64,000 nucleotides of DNA from Dama dama. Lineage: Eukaryota > Chordata > Mammalia > Artiodactyla > Cervidae. This document shows positions 33,381 through 45,289 of this stretch, one piece after another (the first letter of the stretch is position 1; every line of letters begins with the position of its first letter). The translations under genes and the position numbers were made by a program. The stretch covers positions 122,458,501-122,522,500 of the forward strand of contig NC_083685.1 in NCBI RefSeq assembly GCF_033118175.1. The letters are read 5' to 3'. The notes beneath the pieces are model-generated. The model saw nothing but the letters and a program-made list of their open reading frames with translations. It was not told the DNA's origin and did not search any database.

Positions 33381-36300
33381 GGCGGTGGGGAGAAGTGGAA
33401 GGTGGGGGATAGATGTCCTGAATGCTGGAAAACCTGAGAGCCAGGGCCACTCCGAACCCCACCCAGATCCACCCATCTCTCACCAGAACTCACTCCAGAC
33501 TCTTCACAAGCAGAAAGAGCCCAAGTGTTTCCAAGCATAGCCCAGTCACCCACCCTGACCACCAGCCTCAGAACCTGCAGGCAGAGGGGCAGAGCCCAGC
33601 CCAGCCAACGTCTGGCTTGCACCCGCCCACAGCTCCACCAGGGCTGGCAGTCTTCCCAGGCGAGGCCCTTTTCCTGTGCTGGTCCCCAGGGCAGAGGGCG
33701 GCTGGTAACCAGATGTCCCCACTTGCGGAGGGGGTGCAAGGGAGGCAAAGGGTTTGGGGCCTTCCCCCAAGTGGGATCCTCCAGTGGCCAACAGCAACAT
33801 CAGGCCCAGCACAAGGCAGCATGAACCTGGTGTCCACAGGCTCCCCACAGCCCCATGGCCCGGCCTGCCTGTCTGCCTCCCTTCCCATCCTGCGGCCCTG
33901 CCCCTAGCCTCCTGCCCTGCTCCGTCTCATTTCAAGGAAAATTTCTACACGAGCCAGGGGGGTGGTCAGGCAGGGAAGTGGTCAGACATGGAGGAGCAGG
34001 CAGGCCCAAAGCGCTCCTGATGGCCATCCTGAATGGGACAGGAAGCCGGGACAGAACTGCCTGTGCCGTCCACAGCTGGAGAGGGGTTCACTCCAAAGCG
34101 CCCTGGGCAGGCCGGGGACAGCTGGGTGGGCAGTGGGGGCCTCCCACGCCCATTCCGCTTTGAGCTCAGTCCTGGGAAGCAAGCGTGGGCAAGGACGAGG
34201 GGCTTCACAGGGTCTGAGAGTTGCTTCTGCCTCCAACTGCTCAGGTACTGCTCGGTTGCAGCCTTGACGAGGACCCAGGGATAAAGATGCCCCCAAAAGT
34301 CTCAAGAGCTCCCACGCCTGCTCACGGCACCAAGCCACTCTCCAAGAGGCAGGAAGATGAAGGTCAGAGGTCACAGGCCGCAGTGGCAAAAGTTTCACCA
34401 TGGGCTTGGGGAGGAGGGGAAGAGCCAGTGTGCCCGCTTCTGCATGTCCGTAGTTAAGTGCAGAACTGGTCCTGCCAGGCCGGGGATGCCCAGGCAGGGC
34501 CCCAGGGTTCCTGAATCCTGGGAACCAGGGGACCGGCTCCTTGGGCTACCCCAAGAGCACGGAAGGAAGCACCTGTTCAGGCTCTGATGGTCCTTTTCCA
34601 AATCCTTCTCTATGTGAGCAGGTGGTCCCTCGCACTGTGGGAGAGGTCAGTTCAAGGAGATGTCGAGAGTCCCATCCAGGAAGCTGCCCTGTCTCATTTG
34701 ACTTTATGAGAAGGCAGACTTCAGCAGGTAAAAACGGGAAGAAAATAATTAGCCTTAGCACACGTGGTAGTTAAACCACCAAGATGAAGTGTCCTGGGAT
34801 GCCATCGCCCCCACTGAAGGTCGCTGGGCTCTCAGAGCAGGGGGACAAAGTTGCTTCCAAAACAACCATTTCTCTCTCTAGTGGCTGAGCAGGCAGAGTT
34901 ACCTTAAGTTGTCAGCAGAATGTGGGGACCATAATAGAAGGGAAACTTTCTATTCTTCCTCTACTTTGCAAACTACCACCTCTCGCCCACGATCCTGGAG
35001 CCTCAGCCACCCCCAGCTCCGGGAACAGGGGCCCACACAAGGGTCCGGCCCGGGAAGACAAAAACCCAATGACAAGCTCACATCCAGCGCGGGCACCCAG
35101 CAGCACGACTGTATCTATGAAATTCTTTTCATCTTTGTTTTGATGGGTAAAGTTCAATGCCAGAATACTTGGTTTATGAGTCATGCTAATTACAGCTGGG
35201 GGGGGGGGGTGCGGGTGGAGGGAAGGGAGAGAGGCACCAGGAAGAACAACAGAAAGAAGCATGTTGCAAAAGAATTATGCTGTGCTGGTTGCCCTGAATG
35301 GGAGGTTACATCTCAGGAATGAGGCGGGAGTTGCCTACAGGCTTCCCGGGGCCATGTCGGCTTTCTCGGCTCCCACCTGCGAGCGTGCCCCTCGCTGGCT
35401 GGCTGCACCTGCCTCAGATGGGCAGTGGTGTCCTCTGGCTGAAAGACAGTCTATCTAAGGCCTCTAGCACCTGCATTTCTCTATCCTCCTGACCCGCTGC
35501 TCACTTTGGCATCCCAAGAGACTCAAGGTGAGAGAAGGAAGGGGGAGCAAGAGATCCAGAGGAGAGGGCCAGAGTCCCTGGGAAGCAGAACCTGGCTGTC
35601 CTGGCTCCAAAGAACTTTCTCTGTGGGCAGCTGGGAAGTGGAAATCTGCAAACTTGAGAAGCTTAGGTTTTCCAGCCTCTGTTTGGAAAGCTGCACATCC
35701 TTGAGCAAGTCATATCCCTCCTCTGGGCACAGAGATGCAGGCCTCAGGTCCTCCACCTACTGCCTCTGGGCAAGCCACAGTCTCTCTGAGCTTATCAGGG
35801 ATGACAGTGCCATTGGTAGGATTGTTGAGAATCAGCATTTGCTCATTGCTTACTGTGTGGGAAACACACAAATACACACATGCGCGTGCGCTATCATCAT
35901 TTATACTGCTACTATTATTGTTGGGTCATCCCTAAGCTCCTCTTAGCGCTCAGGTTAAGGAGAGTAGAGAAGGGTGGGAGAGGACAGCTCAACCCTCTGG
36001 TTCCCCATCTCCCTTTCATCTGTATGTTTCAGTCCCCCATCTCCCCTTCACCTGTATATTTCAGTCCCCCTGTGTGAACACAGTTCACCTGTGTTTCCAG
36101 CCTCTCTGGTCAGCAGGGACAGTGAGCAGGCCTCGTGGAGCATGTACTTCTTCCCCGGCCTCTCCCGGCAGCACACACAGTCAAGTGCCTCTATGTGTGA
36201 CCTTGCACGTGGGGCTGTCCGCGTGCTTCCCTGAACTATAAAAAGCAAAGGCCCAGCAGCCTCTGAGGACCTCACATCCTCCCCCGGGGACCCAGGATGT

Positions 36301-36963
36301 AGCTGGCGGTTGAGAAAACTCAGTTTCTCAGGACACTCCCCATTTTCAAAGCTTGGAAGGAGGAAACTCCTAGTGTGCCAAACTGCCTCCGTTCTTAGAA
36401 ACCAAATGAAAGAGAGAAGAGACAGGAACAAGTCACAGAGCAGTCCTCCCTCCCGAGGGGGTCAGCCTGAAGCACGTTGGGGTCCCAGGGAAGACACGGC
36501 AGCCGTGTGCGGCGGGGCCCAGGCTCACAAGACATGCATGCCCTGAACAGGTGGGCTCACACCGGTGCTACAGAGATGCCTGGCACTTGGTGCTGCACCG
36601 AGAGGCATGTGCTGTCCGGAGGCTTAAGGGCAGCTCAGTGACTCCAGCCCCAACCAGGGCCACCTTTGTGGTGCCAGCAGACCAGAGGGTCCCCGGGAAA
36701 GGGACATTATTTTTTCCTGTCCAGACTGGATCCCTTCCAGGAACACCAAAGCCATCAGATGCAGGGGCCAAAGTCAGCATTCCCTGTTCTGTATGGGTTC
36801 CAAGTTGCCCACAGGCAAGGCTGGCTCTCATGTGAGCCAGGAGCTATTGGGGCAGGGGCTCCCCACCAGGAGTAGGGGGGACTTGGGTATCATTCCTTTC
36901 CTTTTCACACCCCGAGAAGAGTGAAGCAATGTAAACATGCCACAAAAATCAAGGGAGGTCCAA
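33381..36963. other. C1QTNF1 5' intron segment, mostly unique
   Basis: A MIR-like segment lies at about 35685-35860 (GGGCAAGCCACAGTCTCTCT). A G run lies at 35200-35210. No exon with family resemblance was found in 3.6 kb despite many chance frames. Confidence 0.5.
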
Positions 36964-36972
36964 TCATTCCCA

Positions 36973-37194
36973 GGGGCTTCCCAGGTGGCTCAGTGGTAAA
37001 GAATCCGCCTGCCAATGCGAGACACGCGGGTTCCATACGTAAGTCCCGAAGATCCCCTGGAGGCGGAAATGGCAACCCACTCCAGTATTGTTGCCTGGGA
37101 AATCCAATGGACAGAGGAGCTTGGCAGGCTACAGTCCATGGGGTCGCAAAGAGTCAGACACCACTTAGGGACTAAAACAAACAAACAAAACCAG
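36973..37194 (+). repeat. Bov-tA SINE
   Basis: Flanked by TCATTCCCA at 36964-36972 and 37195-37203; (AAAC)n tail. Confidence 0.95.
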
Positions 37195-37399
37195 TCATTC
37201 CCAACAGCATCTGCCACGGAGCCTCCTGCTTCCTGGTCACAGAGGGAGACCACCGCCACGGCTCTCCGTGGCATCTCCACCAAGGCAGGCAGCAGCAGGA
37301 ACCCGCACCGGACCCTTCCCGCAACTTGTCTTTCTGCCTCTTGGCGACAAGTGCCCCCGACCCCTCCCACCACGCTCCTCGCCCGCTGCCCGCCCCAGT

Positions 37400-38050
37400 C
37401 TAGGTACCGGTTCTCTGAGTATGCTGAAGCCAGAAAAAGGACCTCCGGGCCCCACTACCCTCGCCCCGCACACACACCCCGCCCACCAGGCCACCTACCG
37501 CCAACCCCCGGCGTCCGGGAGCGAGCGGGGCGCCCGCGTTCTCCCCGCGGCCTCTCTTACAGCATCTCCCAGCGGCGGAGCCTCCTCCCAGCCAGGTCGA
37601 GGGAAGACCAGACTTGTCGAAGGAGAGAGCAAGCAGGAAGGAAAAAAAAAAAAAAGAGTCCTCCGGAACAGAGGGCCCCGAAAGTTTGCGGGGGAGGGGG
37701 GTGGGAGCGGAGGTGGTGCAGGCAACAGCCGACCCCTTCCCAGCACCTGGATCGCCTGGACTCCCAGGTCTCTTTGACCAGAAGCGGAAACGCGGTTTCT
37801 CGAAAGTAGAGGAAGAGCCGAAGAAAGCGGGACAGACGTGTAAGGAGCAAATCCCGGCCAGATGTGAGCGGCCGCGGAGCCTCGAACGCTCCCAGCGCAT
37901 TTTATCCAAACATCAGCCGCCGAGGATTAACTGTGTGTGTGCCCGGGGGGAGCGCCCGCGCTGCCCTCCTCCTGGCCACCCTGGGAGCCGGAGGGCTGGG
38001 AACTGGCCAGTGGGGGTGGGGCTCTGAGGGTCTGGATGTCCCTCCTGGTG
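37400..38050 (-). promoter_or_regulatory. C1QTNF1: Candidate C1QTNF1 5' non-coding exon and promoter (GC-rich block)
   Basis: The only strong CpG-rich block upstream of C1QTNF1 on its own strand. On the minus strand, GAGATGCT|GTAAGAGAGG near 37562 is a good splice donor. It could join the non-coding start of the exon at 20877 across a 16.7 kb intron. This is inference from position and composition; no TATA box was seen. An antisense transcript from here is equally possible. Confidence 0.45.
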
Positions 38051-41000
38051 TGGGGGTGGCCGGGGGTCCAGGACAAGGACGGTTGGGGACTCCCAGAGTT
38101 GCTGGGTGGCAGGGGGCTGGGCTCCGAGGCTCTCAAGGGACACTTGCAGCCACACCACCCCCATCGGTTCCCAGATGGTGGCAGACCCGAGACATCCCGC
38201 TGGGGTCCAGGGGCCACCGACAGGTTTGAGGGAATCTGTGAACCCCCAAACAGAATGCAAAGTGGCACATGTGCCCGTGAGTGTGCACACACAGGTGTTA
38301 TTGGACGCTGACGGTCTAATACTTTGATCAGATTCTTAGAGGAGGCTGTGATCCAAAGGTTAAGAACCCCGGCTGGGGGTGCAGACTTTCTGGGTGACAT
38401 GTGAGCCAGGGTGGGACCAGCAGGGATGTCAGCGTTTCTGTCTCTATCGGGCCTTTCATTCCTTGATATGAAAAACAGACATTTTCTCCATCTTATACAA
38501 AAGTTCTTTTGCAACAGCGTCCTTTGCCCCCCCTCCCCTTTCCCTGCATCCTGACAACTGCCCTAGGCTTCTCAAGAGCTGCCCCTGGTCAAGCCGGTCT
38601 CCATCCCCAAAGTCTGAGATAGTTCTAGCATCTTATCATATCAAGAGAAGTGAAACAATCTGTCTTGAGAAACACAACTCTGTTGTAATGATAAAATTGT
38701 GGGGGGAGGAGTTTCTCCCCGTCTCCCACGGTCTCTCCAATCTGTTTGGATGTCTTCCCTGCACTTTTTGTTTTGTGATCACTCCTCCCAGGACCTCTCC
38801 CACTGGCTCTACTCAGTCAGGAGATGTAGAGGCAAGGATGCTGGATTGGGGTGCTCGGGGCAAAGTAGAGAGACTGAGTCTCACTCTTCCTCACCTTGGA
38901 ATTTCTTCTCCACCTCTGTGCTCCACATGTCTGCCTGGAAAGCTAAGATATCAAAACAAGAGGAGGAGGGGAGTGCATTTCTGACATGCACCCAGCACAC
39001 CTTCTCACCAGGGCGAGCTGAGAATGGTGGCGATGGAAGAAGACAGAGAGGATCTGGGTGGTGGAGAGTCCCCGGCCATCAACTCGCTTCTGTGGGAGCA
39101 AAGGCACGAGTGACCCTGATCCTCCGTAGCCTTGGAGAATTTCAAGGACACCATGGAAAGATTAAGTAAATGCTTTTCCCCTGGAGATATGGTTTTACTT
39201 CAGCTGGCGTTAGAAGACTCAGAACTGCTCATGATCTTTGGCATGTGTCTGAGACTTGGCAATCCCTACATCCCTGGTAGCTTATCCACACAGGAAAACC
39301 CAGAGATAAGCTCGTCTTCGTTCCGTGCATAACCCGAGGACACTTCCCGGTCAACAAGACCCCAGGCCAGCACACCCACTGACCTTCCTCTAGTTGTCCT
39401 GTCCTCGAATAACCTTCAAAGCAGGGAGATGGCAGTAATTGAAGAGGCCAGTAGGCTACATCTTCATGCATCCTCTGTGGGTTCTTCCTGGACATTAGAG
39501 GATTCAGGTCTTTCTCAGAACTCCTGTGAACTGGGAACCCCCTGAGTGCAATGGGAAAGCCCTCCTTTGTCCTGCCTAGGAGACTCAGACCTGGGAAAGT
39601 CCTGGACCAATACCAGAATTCAATGTGCATGAAGTTGGGCATACAGCTTGAAAGAGAAACAGACGTGGAGATGGAAGGTTTGTTCCCTTCTTGCCTCCAT
39701 GCAAGATGGCTTTGGTGTCGAAGAACTAAAAGACAGTTACCTCTAAGATCATTCCAAGACATGAGTTCAGAGGCCCAATATAGAGCAGAGCTCTAGATAT
39801 ACAACCAAAGAAGGACCGTCCCTTTCAGCAGCAGTTGGCTTGTCCTAACAGGAGGCTTCGAGTCTGCAACCAGGGGATGCTGCCCTACCTCGGTGGGTCT
39901 TAGTCTACAAAGCAGAGCCAGGTCCAGGGTCTCTTCCTGGAACCTGTGAAGACAGATGTGTCCAGAGTACAATGCAACTGTCACAAGCATCCTATCCAGT
40001 GGGCTTTGGGTGGGGCCCCTTCATCAGACAATTGTGTCGTCTTTAGTGGGATAAAGGAAAGACATGCATAGTCTCACAACACTTTAAATCACACTGTTCT
40101 TTCATGCCAAATTGAGGGGAACACTGTGTTTTCAGAATGTTTTGTATTGCGGGGGATTTGGGGTCAAGTGTGAGAATATTCATGATAACTATCATTACAA
40201 GAATGATCTTTTTCCCTCTTTCCTGTTGATTTGAGCCCCCAAATCTCCCAAGAGTTAGAAAGAGGTTACTCTTCTTTTTTTTTTTTTTGAGGCAGAAACT
40301 GGGGGGTGGGTGTGTTGATATTAAATGTGGCAACAAGAGCCTGGGGTTTCCCAAGATAATCATGAGAAGCAGAAGACTCTGAGGCGTGGGAAGTTCCAGA
40401 GAACAGGAACTGAAGTCTGAGTACACGTTGGGTAGTGCCATTGGGGCCCACAACCCAAGCCAACAGACAACTGGGCAAAGATTCGAAAGTCTACGCTCCC
40501 AGAGAAAGCAAAGTCTGCCCTTAAGCAAAGAAATATTATGTCACGCAAATACGGAGCTGGCCGGGACCTTCATGCCCTTTGTCAGGTATTTCCTCAAAGT
40601 GGTAAGTAGTAAAGATTTTGGCGATGTTTGATTCTCTTCCATCGTGGCTATAGCTTGCCTCCCCCAGCCCACCCCAACCCCACCCAGAGCAACCAGGGCA
40701 GAATGTTCTCAGTTCAGCAAATATCTTCCCCTAGGACAGTCTGGGCCAGGGCTAGGACAAGAGTGATACTTTAAAAAAAAAAGCTAACAAATCAGAACTC
40801 AAAGCCAGCAGTCATGCCTGGGGCAGAGTTCATCAACCCTGTAATGGGTCAGAGGCCAAGGCCAACCAGAATGATGACCCTCCACCCCACGGGATCGAGG
40901 TCTCTTAGGTTCCCAGAGGAGCCATAGACCACGCCCATCCTGGAATTCCCTAGGAGCCCGCACCTCCTACACAAGGATGTCTGGGCCAAACTCCTAAAGT

Positions 41001-42100
41001 TTTCCTGAACATTCCCACATTCTCAGACACGGGTTGCTCATGGGATGTAAAACCCAGCGGCTCACGGTGGGGGGAGGGGAGCACACTGCCCGGAATCTCT
41101 GCCCAGAGGCAGCACATTCTGTGCACTCCCTGGTTTGGCAATTCCTTCTCTCTTCCCGGGCACGTCACGATGCTCACTGTTTTCTCCTCCTTGGAAAAAA
41201 CTACGTGACCTCAGTTAACGTCTGCAAGACGCGCAGCTCTAGATAAGCAAAGCCTGTTATTAGCAGCTCTGTGATTTTTTTTCCCACTGAGGCCTCTCCC
41301 AGCTATTTTTGGGCCGGGTTGCCCAGCCATCCCAGTCTCAAGGGCAGAGATCGGTATTGCAAACTTTTGAATTCTGTTCCAAAGGGTAACGAAAGGCAGG
41401 CAGGCTCCGGTGGTGGTGTCCCTCGGCCAAGGGAGGGGGGTGGGAGAGATTCCATGGAGATCTGGAGAAGGAGCTGAGATGGAAACTTGGCAGCCAGACC
41501 CAGCTTCCCTGGCTGCTGGCCCACCCTCATTGCTCCTGGATGGCACTGCCCGTGTTCTGGAAGGCTCCGGGGCAGGTGGGAGTTGGACTGATAGCTGTCA
41601 GGATGGAACGGGCTAATCTGTGAGTGACCTTCAGGCCTGGAGAAGACACGCCCACTCAAAGGAGGAGTCCCCTCAGAACTCCACGCCAAGTTGGGCAGTA
41701 AGGGATAGAAAAATACAGTCGCCGTCTTTCTTTTGCCTTTTATATGCCTCCCGACTCTAATCAAGCCACTTAATGCCCCATGCCTCAGTTTCTCCATCTC
41801 TCAATGCTGACTCCCGTTTCCTAGCACTTTCAGTTACCAAGAGAGAGTCCTAGACAGACCAGTTAGGTAAGACTACTTTACTTGATGCACAAAACAGGAG
41901 GCCCTCTGGTGGACGGCACAATTCTATGCCTTTCACCATGAGTGGATGAGTAAGTAGACACATGAATGAACAATTAAAGTGAAGAATTTTTTAGTCTTTC
42001 ATGCAGAGCCACAGAAATCAAAGGAGGAGAGAATTTCCAGGAGAAGGTCGTGGCTAAGTCTCCTATGATGCACAAAAGACAAGGACAATGAAAATTAAAG
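38051..42100. other. Intergenic DNA between the C1QTNF1 and CANT1 5' ends, partly unexplained
   Basis: No recognised exon. The part at 38600-40600 has a texture unlike its flanks (moderate GC, a 177-codon ATG-started minus frame at 39762-39229, a T run at 40277-40289) and may be an old LTR or other repeat that I cannot place. 40600-42100 looks unique. Confidence 0.45.
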
Positions 42101-42480
42101 AAAAACCTGGTTGTACATGATTGCTGACTGGGAGGAGGGCAATTTCATGCCACAGCCTTCTGGGAAGGTAGTGTCTATTCACCAGAAGATGCAAATCCCC
42201 TTTGACCTAGTCATCTTTCTTCCAGGAATTTATCCTGCAGATATACTTACAATTGGGCTCCAATAAGTAAGTTCTGGGATATGCCCCCAAAGCATTGCTG
42301 TAATGCAGAAAGATCATAGATACCTAAAATGACATCATTAGGGGCCTGGTAAAGTAAATTACAGAACATCCACACAGCAGATGGCACGTGTCTCCTTAGA
42401 GAATGAAGCTGCTCTCTATGTAATGATATAGAACAGGCATTCATGTGAGGTGAAAAATTACAAACTTTATTGAAAAACAT
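42101..42480 (+). repeat. L1M-like 3'UTR remnant
   Basis: GGAATTTATCCTGCAGATAT, then TAAATTACAGAACATCCACA match the old L1M 3' region style. Confidence 0.55.
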
Positions 42481-42489
42481 TAAAGAAGA

Positions 42490-42990
42490 CCTCAGTAAAT
42501 GAAAAGGCAAACCATGTTCTTGGGTAAAAGACTCATCACTATAAAAATTTCAATTCTCTCCCAATTAATCTACATATTCAAAGCAATTCCATTCAAAATC
42601 CTAAAAAGCTGGGGTGGGCTGGATGTTGTGGGAGGGAGGGGGGAATTGTCCTACAACATATAAATGCTTATTAAAAAGAGGCAATAATGAGGACAGTGGT
42701 ATTGAAGCTACTATGAAAAAATACACCAGTACAACCTAATAGAAAGCCCCCCAAACAGACCCACGTATATATGGAAACTGGATCTATGACCAAACAGGCA
42801 GTATGATATGCATACATATCAATGGGAAAAGGATTATTTTCTGAAAAACACCAATGAGATATTGGGGCATCTGTAGAAGAAGAAACAGAAGTGACCAAAA
42901 TACATGATATACAACCTCTCAGTACTCAGACACTATCCCAGAGAAGATATTTAATGCCATAGTTGGCAAAATTAATAACCTGATAATATC
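42490..42990 (+). repeat. L1 ORF2 remnant, sense
   Basis: CAATTCTCTCCCAATTAATC, AAAGCAATTCCATTCAAAAT and CCCACGTATATATGGAAACT follow the order of L1 ORF2, with stops and indels. Confidence 0.75.
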
Positions 42991-43080
42991 TCTGGAGTGA
43001 CTTGATCTCTCATCCACTGCATAGTTTTATTTCTTGTTGTAAAAGTTATAATAGGCATATATATTGTTCAGGGATACATT

Positions 43081-43485
43081 GTGAAAGTGAAAGTCACTCA
43101 GTGGTGCCTGACTCTTCGCGACCCAGGCCTGAATACTGAAGTGGGTAGCCATTCCCTTCGCCAGGGGATCTTCCCAACCCAGGAATTGAAACCAGGTCTC
43201 CCGCACTGCAGATGGTTTCTTCACTGTCTGAGCCACAAGGGAAGTCCATGAGTACTGGAGTGGGGAACCTGTCCCTTCTGCAGTGGATCTTCCCAACTCG
43301 GGAATCGAACCAGGGTCTCCTGCATTGCAGGCAGATTCTTCACCAGCTGAGCCACAGGGAAGCCCCAGAATACTGGAGTGGGTAGCCAATCCCTTCTCCA
43401 GGGGATCTTCCCGACCCAGGAATTGAACTGGGGTCTCCTGCATTGCAGGTGGATTCTTTACCAACTGAGCTATCAGGGAAGCCCC
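43081..43485 (-). repeat. Three tandem Bov-tA-type units, antisense
   Basis: Unit 1 at 43081-43247 has the head and body. Units 2 (43248-43366) and 3 (43367-43485) are about 119 bp each, start near GTACTGGAGTGGG/AATACTGGAGTGGG and end GGGAAGCCCC. Each has its own tRNA-like box region. Confidence 0.9.
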
Positions 43486-43561
43486 ATATATATGTAGATA
43501 TCTTAATAAATAAAAGATTTGAAGAATTTAAAGTAATAATAATATATATGATATATATGGT

Positions 43562-44148
43562 GCTGGAGAAGACTTTTGAGAGTCCTTTGGACAGTAAGGA
43601 GATCAAACCATTCAATTCTAAAGGAAATCAACCTTGAATATTCATTGGAAGGATTGATGCTGAGGCTGAAGCTCCAATACCTTGGCCACCTGAGGCGAAG
43701 AGCCAACTCACTGGAAAAGACCCTGATGCTGGGAAAGATTGAGGACAGGAGGAGAAGTGGGTGACAGAGAATGAGATGGTTGGATCGCATCACTGAATCA
43801 ATTGACATAAGTTTGAGCAAACTCTGGGAGATAGTGAGGGGCTTCCCAGGTGGCTCAGTGGTAAAGAATCTGCCTGCCAATGCAGGAGACTCAAGAGACG
43901 CAGGTTCGATCCCTGAGTCAGGAAGATCCCCTGGAGGAGGAAATGGCAACGCACTTCAATATTGTTGCCTGGAAAATACCATGGACAGACGAGTCTGGTG
44001 GGCTGCAGCCCATGGGGTCGCAAAGACTCAAACAGAGCTGAGCACGGCACAGTCAGTCCAGGAGACAGTGAAGGACAGGGAGGCCTGGCGTGCTGCAGTC
44101 CTCAGCGGGAGCTGAGTTAGACGCAACTTAGTGACTGAACAAACACAA
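43562..44148 (+). repeat. BovB LINE 3' end split by a SINE
   Basis: BovB reverse-transcriptase C-terminus (43562-43839) encodes the decayed LGHLRRRANSLEKTLMLGKI region. It resumes at 44060-44148 (AGGGAGGCCTGGCGTGCTGC). The SINE at 43840-44059 sits between GGGAGATAGTGAGG and AGGAGACAGTGAAGG. Confidence 0.92.
43840..44059 (+). repeat. Bov-tA SINE nested in BovB
   Basis: GGCTTCCCAGGTGGCTCAGT to the CAGAGCTGAGCACGGCACAG tail. Younger than the BovB it interrupts. Confidence 0.93.
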
Positions 44149-44849
44149 ATATGGTGTATGGCCAGGATTCAGTTTAGCATGATAGGAAACAAATGAATTC
44201 AAGAAGGGTCCCCCCACCCTAAAAAAAGGCAGAACCATGTTTAGCACATTTGCATTTTTTAAAAGGTAATTTAATGTATGTGTTTATGATTAGTCTGTGC
44301 GTCATAAAAAAGCTCCACAAAAAACTAGTAATAGTGATTTGCCTCTGGGCAGGGAATGCCAAACAGGGTAGTGGGGGGTGGGGATTGTTTTTCACTGTGC
44401 ATCGTTAATATAATTTGAATTTTTCCCTTGTGCATCTGTAAGCTCTGGAGAGACCCAGGGGTGTTTGCAGGCACCAAAAGACTGAATCAGGTGCAGATAG
44501 AGCGCTGAGGCACCCTCCTAGCCCAGCTCTTGGGTGAAGCGCCACTGCTATCAGGCTTTTTTCAGGATTTCTAAAACAGGCACATTGCAGGACTTGGGAA
44601 TGTAGGGCCAGGATCCCTTTTAACACTTCCAAGAAAACAGTCTGGGGGTTGGGAAGGAGACTGGCAAAAACAGGATGAAATCAGAGACCCTCATTTGGGA
44701 GAGGGTTCGTTGATTGCAAATCAGTGGCAGGGAAACCTCCACCCCATTCCCAGGACACTTCTGCCTGTAGCCCTGTGCCCGAACCTTTTCTTTGGAAACG
44801 ATCAACATTCCGATGTGGCCGATTAGAACAGTCAAGGAGAGGGGCTCTC
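44149..44849. other. Intergenic DNA with an L1M-like remnant
   Basis: 44240-44425 (AGTGATTTGCCTCTGGGCAG, then TTAATATAATTTGAATTTTT) resembles an old L1 3' end. The remainder is unassigned. Confidence 0.45.
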
Positions 44850-45140
44850 GGAAACTGAAAGTGTTAGTTGCTCAGTCATGTCCCAATCTTTGCGACCGCA
44901 CGGACTGTGGCCGGCCGGACTTCTCTGTCCATGGGATTCTCCAGGCAAGAATACTGGAGTGGGTTGCTATGCCCAGGGATCGGACGTGCATCTCCTAGGT
45001 CTTGTGCAGTGGCAAGCAGCTTCTTCACCACTAGCGCCACCTGGGAAGCCCTAAAGAATAAGGAGTGGGGCGCGGGGGGTGGGGGGGAAGAATACTGGAG
45101 TGGGTTGCTATTTCCTTCTCCAGGGATCGACACAGGCGGA
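44850..45140 (-). repeat. Bov-tA SINE plus a second truncated unit, antisense
   Basis: Main copy 44850-45050, ending CACCTGGGAAGCCC. A 40 bp partial copy (GAATACTGGAGTGGGTTGCT) follows at 45089-45128 after a G-rich link. It lies 150-450 bp upstream of the CANT1 CpG island. Confidence 0.88.
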
Positions 45141-45289
45141 TAGGGTTGCAGAAAGGGGCCCAAGCTTCCCTCCCTCCAGGCGAGGGATTCTACAATCTCA
45201 GCTGGAGGAATGATAACTCCTTTCTCAAAACCTTCATTCCATCCCCCCAACTTCCATTTAGGCCAAAGTTCCAGAATAATTGGCCGAAA

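Noticed and set aside
37015..37909. Long frames of 264 and 169 codons on both strands
   Set aside because: They start in a SINE and run through GC-rich promoter-like DNA. Composition explains them.
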